Below are positions 1 through 6,134 of a DNA stretch of 6,134 bases, one piece after another. Position numbers and translations under genes: made by a program. Position 1 is the first letter of the stretch, and every line of letters starts with the position of its first letter. The stretch covers positions 1-6,134 of the forward strand of contig JAQUHH010000153.1 of NCBI GenBank assembly GCA_028683685.1, in the 5' to 3' direction. The stretch comes from Bacteroidales bacterium (GTDB lineage: Bacteria; Bacteroidota; Bacteroidia; Bacteroidales; WCHB1-69). The notes beneath the pieces are model-generated. The model saw only the letters and a list, made by a program, of their open reading frames with translations, was not told the origin of the DNA and ran no database searches.

Positions 1-6
1 TTTTCA

Positions 7-14
7 TAAATTTG
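7..14 (+). promoter_or_regulatory. Putative -7 promoter element for the TPR / PorE-like operon
   Basis: TAAATTTG matches the Bacteroidota -7 consensus TAnnTTTG. Transcription would begin near position 20, giving a leader of roughly 43 nt before the ATG at 64. The matching -33 element (TTG) would lie left of the window and cannot be checked. In such AT-rich sequence an eight-base match with two free positions can occur by chance, so this is tentative. Confidence 0.4.
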
Positions 15-63
15 TCAAACAAAACTCTTAGATTTTCATTTAAAAGGATATAAAATTATTATT

Positions 64-1134
64 ATGAAAAAAGTTTTCGGAATTATGGGCATTTTATTAA
101 TGCTTTCTAGTATGGAATCTATTATTGCTCAAACGGATTCTGTAATTGTTATTCAAGGAGAAGAAACGCAAGTTGCTGAGCGGATTTATAATGAGGGAAT
201 TACGTTGTATAAATCTCAAAAATTAGACGAAGCCATTCAGAAATTTGGGGATGCCTTGAATGAAGATTCAGAATTTGCATTGGCGTATTTAAATCGTGCC
301 TCTGTTTATACCGATAAAGGCGATTACAGCTCGGCTCTTCTTGATTTTAATGCATATATTGAACGTAAACCAGATGATGCTCAAGCTTATTATTTAAGAG
401 GAAATGTGTATTTTGCACTGCTAAAGTATAATCAAGCAAGCGAAGATTATACGAAAGCCATTCAGTTGAATCCGAAAAATGATAATGCCTATTATTTTAG
501 AGGTGTTATTAAATTTGAAAAAGAATTATATCAAGATGCTATTGCTGATTTTTCGGAAGCGGTTAGAATTAATCCAGATTATGCTTATGCTTTTAATGAC
601 AGAGCTAGTGCGAAAAAAATGTTGGATGATATAGATGGAGCCATTGCTGATTATACACAGGCGATTAAAGCAAATCCCAAACACGCTTTTTTCTACAACA
701 ATCGTGGAAGTGCAAAACGTAAAAAAGGGGATCACAAAGAAGCCATTGCTGATTATGCTATGGCAATTGATTTAAATTCAGATTATATTATTGCATATAA
801 TAATAGAGGTTATACTTATTTTGAATTAGGTGAATATACCAATGCCATTGATGATTTTTCTAAAGCCATTAATCTTAATTCTGAATATGCATATGCGTAT
901 AATAACAGAGGAAATGCCAAGTATAAAATTAAAGATTATCATGGTGCTATTGCCGATTTTGACAAAGCAATTGAGTTGGATCCCAATATGGCGTATACCT
1001 ATATGCACAGAGGCAACACGAAAGAGATGATTAGAGATACAAAAGGGGCTCTTGCTGATTGGGAAAAAGCTGCATCAATGGGAGTGGAAGCTGCTGCTGC
1101 TTATGCTAAAAGAGGTAAAGAAGATAATTTCTAA
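64..1134 (+). CDS. Exported tetratricopeptide repeat protein with nine TPRs
   Basis: The 356-residue product starts with a signal peptide: Lys2-Lys3, a hydrophobic stretch at about 4-22, and likely cleavage near Ala22-Gln23. No cysteine follows, so it is not a lipoprotein. The rest is almost entirely TPR. The glycine/alanine at TPR position 8 recurs exactly every 34 residues (45, 79, 113, 147, 181, 215, 249, 283, 317), giving nine repeats over about 38-343. The usual Ala20, Phe/Tyr24, Ala27 and Pro/Ser32 positions are largely kept, and several repeats carry an NNRG motif. The last repeat degenerates into an Ala-rich tail ending KRGKEDNF. TPR arrays are protein-binding scaffolds; no catalytic domain is visible, so the specific function is unknown. 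The next gene starts 23 bp downstream with no terminator between, so the two are probably co-transcribed and may act together in the periplasm. The start is the first Met before a proper signal peptide; A/T-rich sequence rather than a Shine-Dalgarno precedes it, as is normal in this phylum. Confidence 0.9.
   Translation: MKKVFGIMGILLMLSSMESIIAQTDSVIVIQGEETQVAERIYNEGITLYKSQKLDEAIQKFGDALNEDSEFALAYLNRASVYTDKGDYSSALLDFNAYIERKPDDAQAYYLRGNVYFALLKYNQASEDYTKAIQLNPKNDNAYYFRGVIKFEKELYQDAIADFSEAVRINPDYAYAFNDRASAKKMLDDIDGAIADYTQAIKANPKHAFFYNNRGSAKRKKGDHKEAIADYAMAIDLNSDYIIAYNNRGYTYFELGEYTNAIDDFSKAINLNSEYAYAYNNRGNAKYKIKDYHGAIADFDKAIELDPNMAYTYMHRGNTKEMIRDTKGALADWEKAASMGVEAAAAYAKRGKEDNF
175..1092 (+). repeat. 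Tandem 102-bp coding repeats encoding nine TPR units
   Basis: The TPR units show as a 102-bp periodicity in the DNA. The helix-B segment coding for AIADY/AIADF-like residues begins at 436, 538, 640, 742, 844 and 946, exactly 102 bp apart. The 15-base string GCCATTGCTGATTAT is identical at 640 and 742; the 538, 844 and 946 copies differ at a few bases and the 436 copy is more divergent. Elsewhere the units differ considerably, so these are old coding duplications rather than a recent tandem expansion. Confidence 0.75.
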
Positions 1135-1157
1135 AGCTGTAAAGATTAATTTGAATT

Positions 1158-3224
1158 ATGAATTTTAGAATGAAAAATATGAAAAAATATGTATTGTTTT
1201 TAATTGTTATTGGGATTTATTCATCTAATTTGATGGCTCAAAATGTTGAATTTAGTCGTGAAAATTTCCCTGATAAAAGTATCCTACGAGAAGCTATTAA
1301 AAATATAAATAGCGGTGAAAAAGTCTTGCAAGATGACTATCCTAACTATAAAGCAGCTCAAGACTTTTTTATGGAAGCTTTTGATGTAAATCCCGACAAT
1401 GCTTTGTTGAATTATAAAATTGGATTTTGTATTTTTAATAGTAGAATTAATCGTTTGCAATCACTATCATATTTTGAAAAAGCATATTCGTTGAAACCCG
1501 ATGTAGCTCCTGATATTCAAATATATTTAGCTCAAAATTATCATATTAGTTATAAATTTGATAAAGCAGTTGAACATTATCGTAATTATTTGAATTCACT
1601 GACAGGAAAGGCTTTAAGTGAGAATAGTGCTGATATTTATAAAAGAATTAATGAGTGCGAAAACGGTAAAGTGTTGATAAAAAAAGAAGAACGCGTTTTT
1701 ATCGATAATATGGGAGCTGAAATAAATTCTACATTTGATGAATATGGTCCCGTTATTACCGCTGATGAGTCTGTATTAATGTTTACTTCCAAACGCCCTT
1801 TAACAGATAATCAACGTCCTGAACGTGGGGAATATTTTGAAAATGTATATATTAGTAATCGCAAAGATAAAGCATGGACAAAATCTGAAAACATGGGTAA
1901 ACCGCTTAATACGGATTATCATAATGCCGTAAAAGCTCTTTCAAACGATGGTCAGCAACTGATTATTTATCGTGGAGATAACGGGGGAGACTTGTTCCTT
2001 TCAAAAATCTCGGGCGATTCATGGTCTAGACCCAGTCGTTTGCCAAAAGAAATTTGTACCAATTATCATGAAGCATCCGCTTCGTTCTCTTACGATGGAA
2101 AAACATTGTATTTCGTGAGTGATAAACCAGGTGGTTTAGGTGGGCATGATATTTATCAATCGAAAGTGGATGACCGAGGTCGTTGGAGCGAACCTGTTAA
2201 TCTTAGTAGTGTTGTGAATACTCCATACGAAGAAATTTCTGTTTTTGCTCATCCCGATGGAAAAAGTTTGTACTTTAGTTCAAATGGACATGATAATATT
2301 GGTGGCTACGATATTTTTAAATCTACTTTTGAAAATGATGCATGGACAAAACCTGTGAATGTGGGTTACCCGATTAATACGACTGAAGATGATGTTTTCT
2401 TTGTTATTTCAGCCAGTGGGCGCCGTGCTTATTATTCCTCTGCTAAAGAAGGTGGAGTTGGAGGACAAGATGTTTATGTAATTACTTTCTTGGGAGCGGA
2501 AAAAATATTTGTGATGAATGGTGAAGATAATTTATTAGCAAATAAAATCAATCCAATTCGAGAAAAATTTATTGCTCCAGCTGTTGAAATTGAAGAAACA
2601 AGTTTGACTCTTCTAAAAGGTATTATTGTTGACGAAAAAACGAGAAATCCAATTTTGGCAACCATAGAACTTTATGATAATGAAAAAAATGAATTATTGG
2701 CCTCTTTTCAGTCAAATAGTGCAACAGGTCGTTATTTAGTTTCTTTGCCTTCAGGAAAAAATTATGGGATTGCTGTTAAAGCAGATAAATATTTATTCCA
2801 TTCTGAAAACTTTATTTTGCCAGATTCTGCTAAATATCAGGAAATTGAAAAAGAAATTGCTCTTAAGAAAATGGAAGTAGGTCAACGTATTGTTTTGCGT
2901 AATATCTTCTTCGATTTTAATAAATCTTCTTTGCGTGATGAATCTACTACGGAATTGGAAAACTTGTTGGCTCTTTTAAAAGAAAATACTAAAATGAAAA
3001 TCGAAATCTCAGGACATACCGATAATGTTGGCTCTGTTCAATACAACAAAAAACTTTCTGAATCCAGAGCACAGTCAGTGGTTAATTATCTTAAAGCAAA
3101 AGGTATTTCAGCAGATCGATTGTCTTATGCTGGTTTCGGCTTTGATGACCCAATTGCACCGAATGACACAGAAGAAGGTCGCCAGTTGAATCGTAGAACT
3201 GAATTTAAAGTGTTGCAAAATTAA
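1158..3224 (+). CDS. PorE-like multidomain envelope protein (TPR, PD40 propeller, CRD-like, OmpA_C)
   Basis: The 688-residue product begins with a signal peptide ending near Ala27-Gln28, with no lipobox cysteine. Residues 64-148 look like two or three degenerate TPRs. Residues 196-443 hold five PD40 blades, with cores near 196-231, 254-282, 303-336, 357-389 and 411-443 (for example DGKTLYFVSDKPGG and DGKSLYFSSN). Residues 483-551 resemble a carboxypeptidase-regulatory-like beta-sandwich. Residues 577-686 are an OmpA_C domain with FFDFNKSSL (584-592), SGHTD (618-622) and the peptidoglycan motif Nx2LSx2RAx2Vx3L at 630-645. Asp622 and Arg637 match the family's diaminopimelate-binding pair. This is the architecture of P. 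gingivalis PorE (PG1058), a type IX secretion component thought to link the outer-membrane machinery to peptidoglycan. The family has many paralogues in this phylum and PG1058 is a predicted lipoprotein, so orthology is uncertain. The gene lies 23 bp after the TPR gene, probably in one operon. ATGs at 1170 and 1179 are alternative starts; 1179 (MKKYVLF...) would give a more typical signal peptide. Confidence 0.88.
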   Translation: MNFRMKNMKKYVLFLIVIGIYSSNLMAQNVEFSRENFPDKSILREAIKNINSGEKVLQDDYPNYKAAQDFFMEAFDVNPDNALLNYKIGFCIFNSRINRLQSLSYFEKAYSLKPDVAPDIQIYLAQNYHISYKFDKAVEHYRNYLNSLTGKALSENSADIYKRINECENGKVLIKKEERVFIDNMGAEINSTFDEYGPVITADESVLMFTSKRPLTDNQRPERGEYFENVYISNRKDKAWTKSENMGKPLNTDYHNAVKALSNDGQQLIIYRGDNGGDLFLSKISGDSWSRPSRLPKEICTNYHEASASFSYDGKTLYFVSDKPGGLGGHDIYQSKVDDRGRWSEPVNLSSVVNTPYEEISVFAHPDGKSLYFSSNGHDNIGGYDIFKSTFENDAWTKPVNVGYPINTTEDDVFFVISASGRRAYYSSAKEGGVGGQDVYVITFLGAEKIFVMNGEDNLLANKINPIREKFIAPAVEIEETSLTLLKGIIVDEKTRNPILATIELYDNEKNELLASFQSNSATGRYLVSLPSGKNYGIAVKADKYLFHSENFILPDSAKYQEIEKEIALKKMEVGQRIVLRNIFFDFNKSSLRDESTTELENLLALLKENTKMKIEISGHTDNVGSVQYNKKLSESRAQSVVNYLKAKGISADRLSYAGFGFDDPIAPNDTEEGRQLNRRTEFKVLQN

Positions 3225-3229
3225 ATTAG

Positions 3230-3255
3230 AAAAACAATTTATTACAATTGTTTTT
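3230..3255 (+). terminator. AT-rich hairpin just after the PorE-like gene
   Basis: AAAAACAATT (3230-3239) is perfectly complementary to AATTGTTTTT (3246-3255), giving a 10-bp stem with a 6-base loop five bases after the stop codon. The descending arm itself ends in a T run. The stem has only one G-C pair, so it is weak as a terminator; it may instead protect the mRNA 3' end or assist the stronger hairpin downstream. Confidence 0.45.
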
Positions 3256-3294
3256 AATTAAATATTAGTTGATTTTGCTGTACTAATAAAATCT

Positions 3295-3331
3295 AAAAAT
3301 ATCCCATACTGATAGTGTTTGGGATATTTTT
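3295..3331 (+). terminator. Intrinsic terminator of the TPR / PorE-like operon
   Basis: AAAAATATCCCA (3295-3306) pairs perfectly with TGGGATATTTTT (3320-3331), a 12-bp stem with a 13-base loop. The descending arm ends in TTTTT and TATTT follows. Flanking A and T tracts could let it work in both directions. It separates the envelope operon from glyA. Confidence 0.8.
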
Positions 3332-3377
3332 ATTTGGAGACGGAATGATAAAAAAATACAAATTTCAAGCATAAGTT

Positions 3378-3406
3378 TTGAATACATTAAAAATGTTGTA
3401 TTTTTG
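3378..3406 (+). promoter_or_regulatory. Bacteroidota-type promoter of glyA
   Basis: A -33-like TTG (3378-3380, inside TTTTG) is followed after 18 bp by TATTTTTG (3399-3406), a full match to TAnnTTTG. The predicted transcript start near 3413 gives a leader of only about 23 nt before the ATG at 3436. This is the best-formed promoter in the window, the only one with both elements in register, and it lies just downstream of the preceding terminator. Confidence 0.7.
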
Positions 3407-3435
3407 CAATAAAGAAACAAATAACTATTTATAAA

Positions 3436-4716
3436 ATGGAAAGAGATACTCAAATTTTCGATTTAATCGAATTGGAAAGAAAACGTCAAACTCGTGGTAT
3501 TGAATTGATTGCGTCTGAAAATTTTGTCAGCGAACAAGTTATGCAAGCCATGGGTTCCGTGTTAACTAATAAATATGCGGAGGGATATCCTGGTAAAAGA
3601 TATTACGGTGGTTGCCAAATCGTAGATCAAACTGAACAATTGGCAATTGATAGAGCAAAACAAATTTTTGGAGCTGAATATGCAAACGTTCAACCTCACT
3701 CGGGTGCACAAGCAAACATGGCCGTTTTTTTAACGTGTCTTAAAGCTGGTGACGTATTTATGGGATTGGATTTATCTCACGGGGGTCACTTATCACATGG
3801 TTCTCCTGTAAACTCATCAGGTATTTTGTACAATGCTATTGCGTATACGGTGGATGAAGATTCAGGATTGATTAATTACGATAATATGGAGGAAATTGCA
3901 CTTCGTGAACGTCCAAAACTTATTATTGGTGGTGCTTCTGCTTATTCTCGTGATTGGGATTGGAAAAGAATGCGTGAAATTGCAGATAAAATTGGTGCTA
4001 TTTTAATGGGCGATATTTCTCATCCCTCTGGTTTAATTGCCAAAGGTTTATTAAATAATCCCGTTGACTATTGTCATATTATTACAACAACTACTCATAA
4101 AACATTACGTGGACCTAGAGGCGGTTTGATTATTGTTGGAAAAGATTTTGAGAATCCGTGGGGATTGAAAACTCCAAAAGGCGTGGTTAAAATGATGTCG
4201 CAATTGTTGGACAGTGCTGTTTTTCCAGGAATTCAAGGGGGACCCCTCGAACATGTAATTGCTGCTAAAGCAGTCGCTTTTGGCGAATGCTTGACCGATT
4301 CATATCTCACCTACATTAAACAGGTAAAAGCCAATGCTACTGCCATGTCTAATGCATTTATGAAAAAAGGATATAAAGTTATTTCAGGCGGTACTGACAA
4401 TCATTTAATGTTGATTGATCTTCGTACAAAATTTCCAGAATTAACGGGTAAAAAAGCGGAAAACACGCTCGTTATTGCTGATATTACCATCAATAAAAAT
4501 ATGGTTCCATTTGATAGCCGTTCACCATTCCAAACTTCTGGAATTCGTGTCGGAACACCTGCAATCACAACTCGTGGCTTGAAAGAAGAACATATGTCTA
4601 TTATTGTTGATATGATTGATAAAGTATTAACTCATGTTGATAATGAAAATGTTATTGCTGAAGTTCGCAAAGACGTTAATTCAATGATGGAAAACTTACC
4701 ACTTTTTGCTTGGTAG
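3436..4716 (+). CDS. glyA: Serine hydroxymethyltransferase
   Basis: This cytosolic PLP enzyme interconverts serine plus tetrahydrofolate with glycine plus 5,10-methylenetetrahydrofolate, the main source of one-carbon units for purine, thymidylate and methionine synthesis. The 426-residue length is normal for bacterial GlyA. Visible family motifs are ASENF (26-30), [15 protein letters not shown] (45-59), QPHSGAQAN (86-94), [14 protein letters not shown] (217-230) with Lys222 as the expected Schiff-base lysine, FPGIQGGP (263-270), and GIRVGTPA (369-376) with the substrate-carboxylate arginine Arg371. The segment around the PLP-ring aspartate reads GDISHPSGL (192-200, Asp193) where E. coli-type enzymes have VDMAHVAGL. 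The extended [16 protein letters not shown] segment (246-260) precedes the FPGIQGGP motif. I take both to be a lineage variant rather than loss of function, since every catalytic residue I can identify is present. The gene has its own promoter and terminator, so it is probably monocistronic. Confidence 0.97.
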   Translation: MERDTQIFDLIELERKRQTRGIELIASENFVSEQVMQAMGSVLTNKYAEGYPGKRYYGGCQIVDQTEQLAIDRAKQIFGAEYANVQPHSGAQANMAVFLTCLKAGDVFMGLDLSHGGHLSHGSPVNSSGILYNAIAYTVDEDSGLINYDNMEEIALRERPKLIIGGASAYSRDWDWKRMREIADKIGAILMGDISHPSGLIAKGLLNNPVDYCHIITTTTHKTLRGPRGGLIIVGKDFENPWGLKTPKGVVKMMSQLLDSAVFPGIQGGPLEHVIAAKAVAFGECLTDSYLTYIKQVKANATAMSNAFMKKGYKVISGGTDNHLMLIDLRTKFPELTGKKAENTLVIADITINKNMVPFDSRSPFQTSGIRVGTPAITTRGLKEEHMSIIVDMIDKVLTHVDNENVIAEVRKDVNSMMENLPLFAW

Positions 4717-4785
4717 GTAGTTTTGATTTATAAGTCATAAGTTCTTGATTTAAATGAATTAATAAGCAAATAATGAGATTCGATT

Positions 4786-4840
4786 GGGCTGGGTGCTAAT
4801 GAGATTATGAAAAAATGCGTATTCTTATTACACCCAGTTC
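4786..4840 (+). terminator. Intrinsic terminator of glyA
   Basis: CTGGGTG (4789-4795) pairs with CACCCAG (4831-4837). After a single bulged C at 4796 the stem continues, with TAATGAGA (4797-4804) against TCTTATTA (4823-4830) and one G-T pair. G-T and G-C pairs may extend the base to 4786-4840, and TTTTT follows at 4841-4845. The loop is about 18 nt. It lies 70 bp after the glyA stop codon. Confidence 0.82.
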
Positions 4841-4913
4841 TTTTTGTTATTCTATTTCCAGAAAGTATTTGTTAAATATTAATGGATAAAAATCATTATT
4901 CAAAAAAAATATG

Positions 4914-4921
4914 TATTTTTG
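4914..4921 (+). promoter_or_regulatory. Putative -7 element for the CRD / OmpA_C gene
   Basis: TATTTTTG matches TAnnTTTG and is identical to the glyA -7 element. The expected start near 4928 would give a leader of about 35 nt. No TTG lies at the right distance upstream (the region is A/T-rich up to TTTG at 4868-4871, which is too far), so the promoter is either weak, activator-dependent or has a degenerate -33. Confidence 0.5.
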
Positions 4922-4962
4922 AACATTCAATTTGATAAGCTGTTTATTATAAAAAAATAATT

Positions 4963-5670
4963 ATGAAAATTTCAAAAACGATTCTTTTAGTATTTCTAAT
5001 TTCTGCCATCTCATTGTCGGCACAAACCTTGGAACCTACCGCAAATAAGGCTCTTATGAATGTTGTAGTGACCAATAAATCAGGTAAATTATTGGATGGT
5101 GAAATTGTCTCTTTTATAGCATCAAAGGACAAAAAAGTATACAAAGGTAATACTAAATTAGATGGTACTTTTTCAATATTAATTCCCATTGGTGATACAT
5201 ATGAGGTGAGTTATAAAAACTTTACTGAAGATATTACATATAATAAAATTGAAATTCCTTCTGAACCGGCTCTTTATACTTGGGATGTAAGTATTATTTT
5301 TGATCCCGGTCGTGTGATTGTTTTGGAAAATGTGGAGTATGATTTTGATAAATCAACATTGCGATCTTCTTCATTTAAAACTTTAAATGACTTGGTCGAA
5401 GTGATGAAAATTAAAGATAAATTAGAAATTGAAATTGGGGGTCATACCGATAGTAAAGGGACCGAAGATTATAATATACGACTTTCTCAAGCTAGAGCCG
5501 AAGCAGTCAGAAATTATTTGATATCAAAAGGGGTAAAAGGAGAAAGAATTACTGCAAAAGGATATGGAATGGGACAACCCATTGCTCCAAATACGATAGA
5601 TGGAACGGATAATCCTGAAGGACGTCAGAAAAATCGTAGAACAGAGGTTAAAGTTACGAAAGAACAGTAG
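4963..5670 (+). CDS. Periplasmic OmpA_C-domain protein with an N-terminal CRD-like domain
   Basis: The 235-residue product has a signal peptide (Lys2 and Lys5, hydrophobic 7-20, cleavage likely at Ala20-Gln21) and no lipobox cysteine. Residues about 31-90 look like a small beta-sandwich of the carboxypeptidase-regulatory/Ig-like kind (VVVTNKSGKLLDGEI, then LDGTFSILIPIGDTYEV). After a linker, residues 117-232 form an OmpA_C domain: YDFDKSTLR (126-134), GGHTD (159-163), the peptidoglycan motif Nx2LSx2RAx2Vx3L at 171-186, and EGRQKNRRTEVKV (219-231). Asp163 and Arg178 match the family's diaminopimelate contacts, so non-covalent peptidoglycan binding in the periplasm is likely. There is no beta-barrel, so it is not a porin-type OmpA; without a lipid anchor or barrel, any outer-membrane link would need a partner. 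The layout equals the C-terminal part of the PorE-like protein at 1158-3224. It stands alone between terminators, and its partner and exact role are unknown. The start is the only Met before the signal peptide. Confidence 0.9.
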   Translation: MKISKTILLVFLISAISLSAQTLEPTANKALMNVVVTNKSGKLLDGEIVSFIASKDKKVYKGNTKLDGTFSILIPIGDTYEVSYKNFTEDITYNKIEIPSEPALYTWDVSIIFDPGRVIVLENVEYDFDKSTLRSSSFKTLNDLVEVMKIKDKLEIEIGGHTDSKGTEDYNIRLSQARAEAVRNYLISKGVKGERITAKGYGMGQPIAPNTIDGTDNPEGRQKNRRTEVKVTKEQ

Positions 5671-5691
5671 TTTTGGTTTTTTATAGAATTT

Positions 5692-5719
5692 AAAAGGTCT
5701 CTAAAAGAGACCTTTTTTT
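5692..5719 (+). terminator. Intrinsic terminator of the CRD / OmpA_C gene
   Basis: AAAAGGTCTCT (5692-5702) pairs perfectly with AGAGACCTTTT (5706-5716), an 11-bp stem around a three-base AAA loop, with the T run continuing to 5719. It starts 22 bp after the stop codon and would isolate this gene from typA. Confidence 0.88.
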
Positions 5720-5795
5720 ATTTAGAGTTCATCTATATTTTAGAATTTCATTATTTTTTTTGAACATAATATAATAATAAACCAATAAAAAAGAG

Positions 5796-5803
5796 TAATT
5801 TTG
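5796..5803 (+). promoter_or_regulatory. Putative -7 promoter element for typA
   Basis: TAATTTTG matches TAnnTTTG and continues as TTTTGCAA, the same string found at the glyA -7 element (3402-3409). The expected start near 5810 would give a leader of about 88 nt. No TTG sits at the proper spacing upstream; the nearest, at 5760-5762, is 33 bp away, so the -33 half is missing or degenerate. Confidence 0.5.
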
Positions 5804-5811
5804 CAAGCGAT

Positions 5812-5889
5812 TTTAGAAATAGGCTTTTTTTAATTCTAAATCATTGGTATATAGTCTTTTAATTAAAAATATTGCTGTGAAAAGCAATA
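5812..5889 (+). promoter_or_regulatory. Possible structured 5' leader of typA (two hairpins)
   Basis: Two short inverted repeats lie in the predicted leader. TTTAGAA (5812-5818) pairs with TTCTAAA (5834-5840) across a 15-base T-rich loop. TATTGCT (5870-5876) pairs with AGCAATA (5883-5889) around a GTGAAA hexaloop. The second ends eight bases before the ATG and could influence ribosome access. Both are seven-base stems with one or two G-C pairs, which AT-rich DNA can produce by chance, so function is inferred only from position. No known riboswitch class is recognised. Confidence 0.3.
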
Positions 5890-5897
5890 AATGATGC

Positions 5898-6134
5898 ATG
5901 ACAAAAATAAAAAACATTGCAATTATTGCACACGTTGACCACGGAAAAACTACTTTGGTTGACAGACTTCTTTATCAGGGACAACTTTTTCGTGAAAATC
6001 AAAATATGGGCGACTTAATCCTAGACAGCAATGATCTGGAAAGAGAACGCGGAATTACCATTTTGTCGAAAAACGTTGCCATACATTACAAAGGATATAA
6101 AATTAATGTAATCGATACTCCTGGTCACTCTGAT
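5898..6134 (+). CDS. typA: Translational GTPase TypA/BipA, N-terminal part (runs off the window)
   Basis: The first 79 codons are present; the full protein is usually about 600 residues. TypA/BipA is a ribosome-associated GTPase of the elongation-factor superfamily, involved in ribosome assembly and in growth under stress or cold. The G domain shows the P-loop AHVDHGKT (11-18), the Switch I motif ERERGITI (48-55) with Thr54, and G3 DTPGH (73-77). The string [14 protein letters not shown], together with [19 protein letters not shown] at the N terminus, favours TypA over LepA, EF-G or PrfC. The start is well fixed: an in-frame TGA lies at 5892-5894, and the ATGs at 5891 and 5894 are out of frame. 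The gene follows a strong terminator and probably has its own promoter. Confidence 0.95.
   Translation, partial: MTKIKNIAIIAHVDHGKTTLVDRLLYQGQLFRENQNMGDLILDSNDLERERGITILSKNVAIHYKGYKINVIDTPGHSD

Noticed and set aside
42..48. Possible Shine-Dalgarno (AAAAGGA) before the first gene
   Set aside because: It lies about 15 bases from the ATG, which is too far, and no other gene in the window has a comparable site. A/T-rich initiation regions are the rule here.
526..1030. Overlapping open frames inside the TPR gene (minus strand 526-735 and 826-1008, plus strand 830-1030)
   Set aside because: They lie wholly inside a clearly coding TPR frame. Their translations reflect the repeat composition, and none shows a recognisable domain or its own upstream signals.
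175..1092. Regularly spaced repeats that could suggest a CRISPR array or satellite
   Set aside because: The period is 102 bp, equal to one 34-residue TPR, and it stays in frame throughout a coding gene. There are no constant short repeats separated by unique spacers.
2474..2665. Minus-strand open frame inside the PorE-like gene
   Set aside because: It is a shadow of the linker and CRD coding region, with no domain, promoter or conservation signal visible.
3407..3435. Possible riboswitch (for example glycine-type) upstream of glyA
   Set aside because: The predicted transcript start leaves only about 23 nt before the ATG, too short for any known aptamer, and no conserved riboswitch core is visible between the terminator and the gene.
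4947..5189. Minus-strand open frame overlapping the start of the OmpA_C gene
   Set aside because: It is antisense to a convincing signal peptide and CRD coding region, and its sequence resembles no family.
4963..5670. Classical OmpA porin or cell-surface barrel
   Set aside because: The region before the OmpA_C domain is about 90 residues of small beta-sandwich, too short and of the wrong pattern for an eight-stranded barrel.

Overview
The window is AT-rich DNA that reads as an ordinary chromosomal segment of a member of the Bacteroidota. Four observations support this. Start codons are preceded by A/T-rich sequence with no usable Shine-Dalgarno. Several upstream regions carry the Bacteroidota -7 element TAnnTTTG. 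The OmpA-domain proteins have signal peptides ending in Ala-Gln. One protein has the TPR / PD40 propeller / CRD / OmpA_C architecture known from the type IX secretion protein PorE. I cannot place it below phylum.

Layout, all on the + strand. (1) 1-3331: a two-gene envelope unit. A putative promoter element at the left edge is followed by an exported protein of nine TPRs (64-1134). After 23 bp comes a 688-residue PorE-like protein (1158-3224), then two hairpins, of which the second is a good intrinsic terminator. (2) 3378-4840: glyA, serine hydroxymethyltransferase (3436-4716), with its own promoter and a strong terminator, so probably monocistronic. (3) 4914-5719: a 235-residue periplasmic CRD-like plus OmpA_C protein (4963-5670), with its own -7 element and terminator. 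(4) 5796-6134: a leader of about 90 nt with two possible hairpins, then the first 79 codons of typA/bipA, cut by the window edge.

How the genes relate. The first two products and the 4963-5670 product are predicted periplasmic scaffold or interaction proteins. TPRs offer protein-binding surfaces, and the OmpA_C domains keep the residues used to bind diaminopimelate in peptidoglycan. The PorE-like protein and its TPR neighbour are the most interesting pair, as possible parts of, or relatives of, type IX secretion or gliding machinery. That link rests on domain architecture alone. glyA and typA are housekeeping genes with no evident functional connection to the envelope genes.

I found no RNA genes, mobile elements, CRISPR arrays or integration sites, and no intergenic gap exceeds 250 bp. 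I do not see a clearly new system. The observations below are refinements of known families plus a few candidate regulatory structures.
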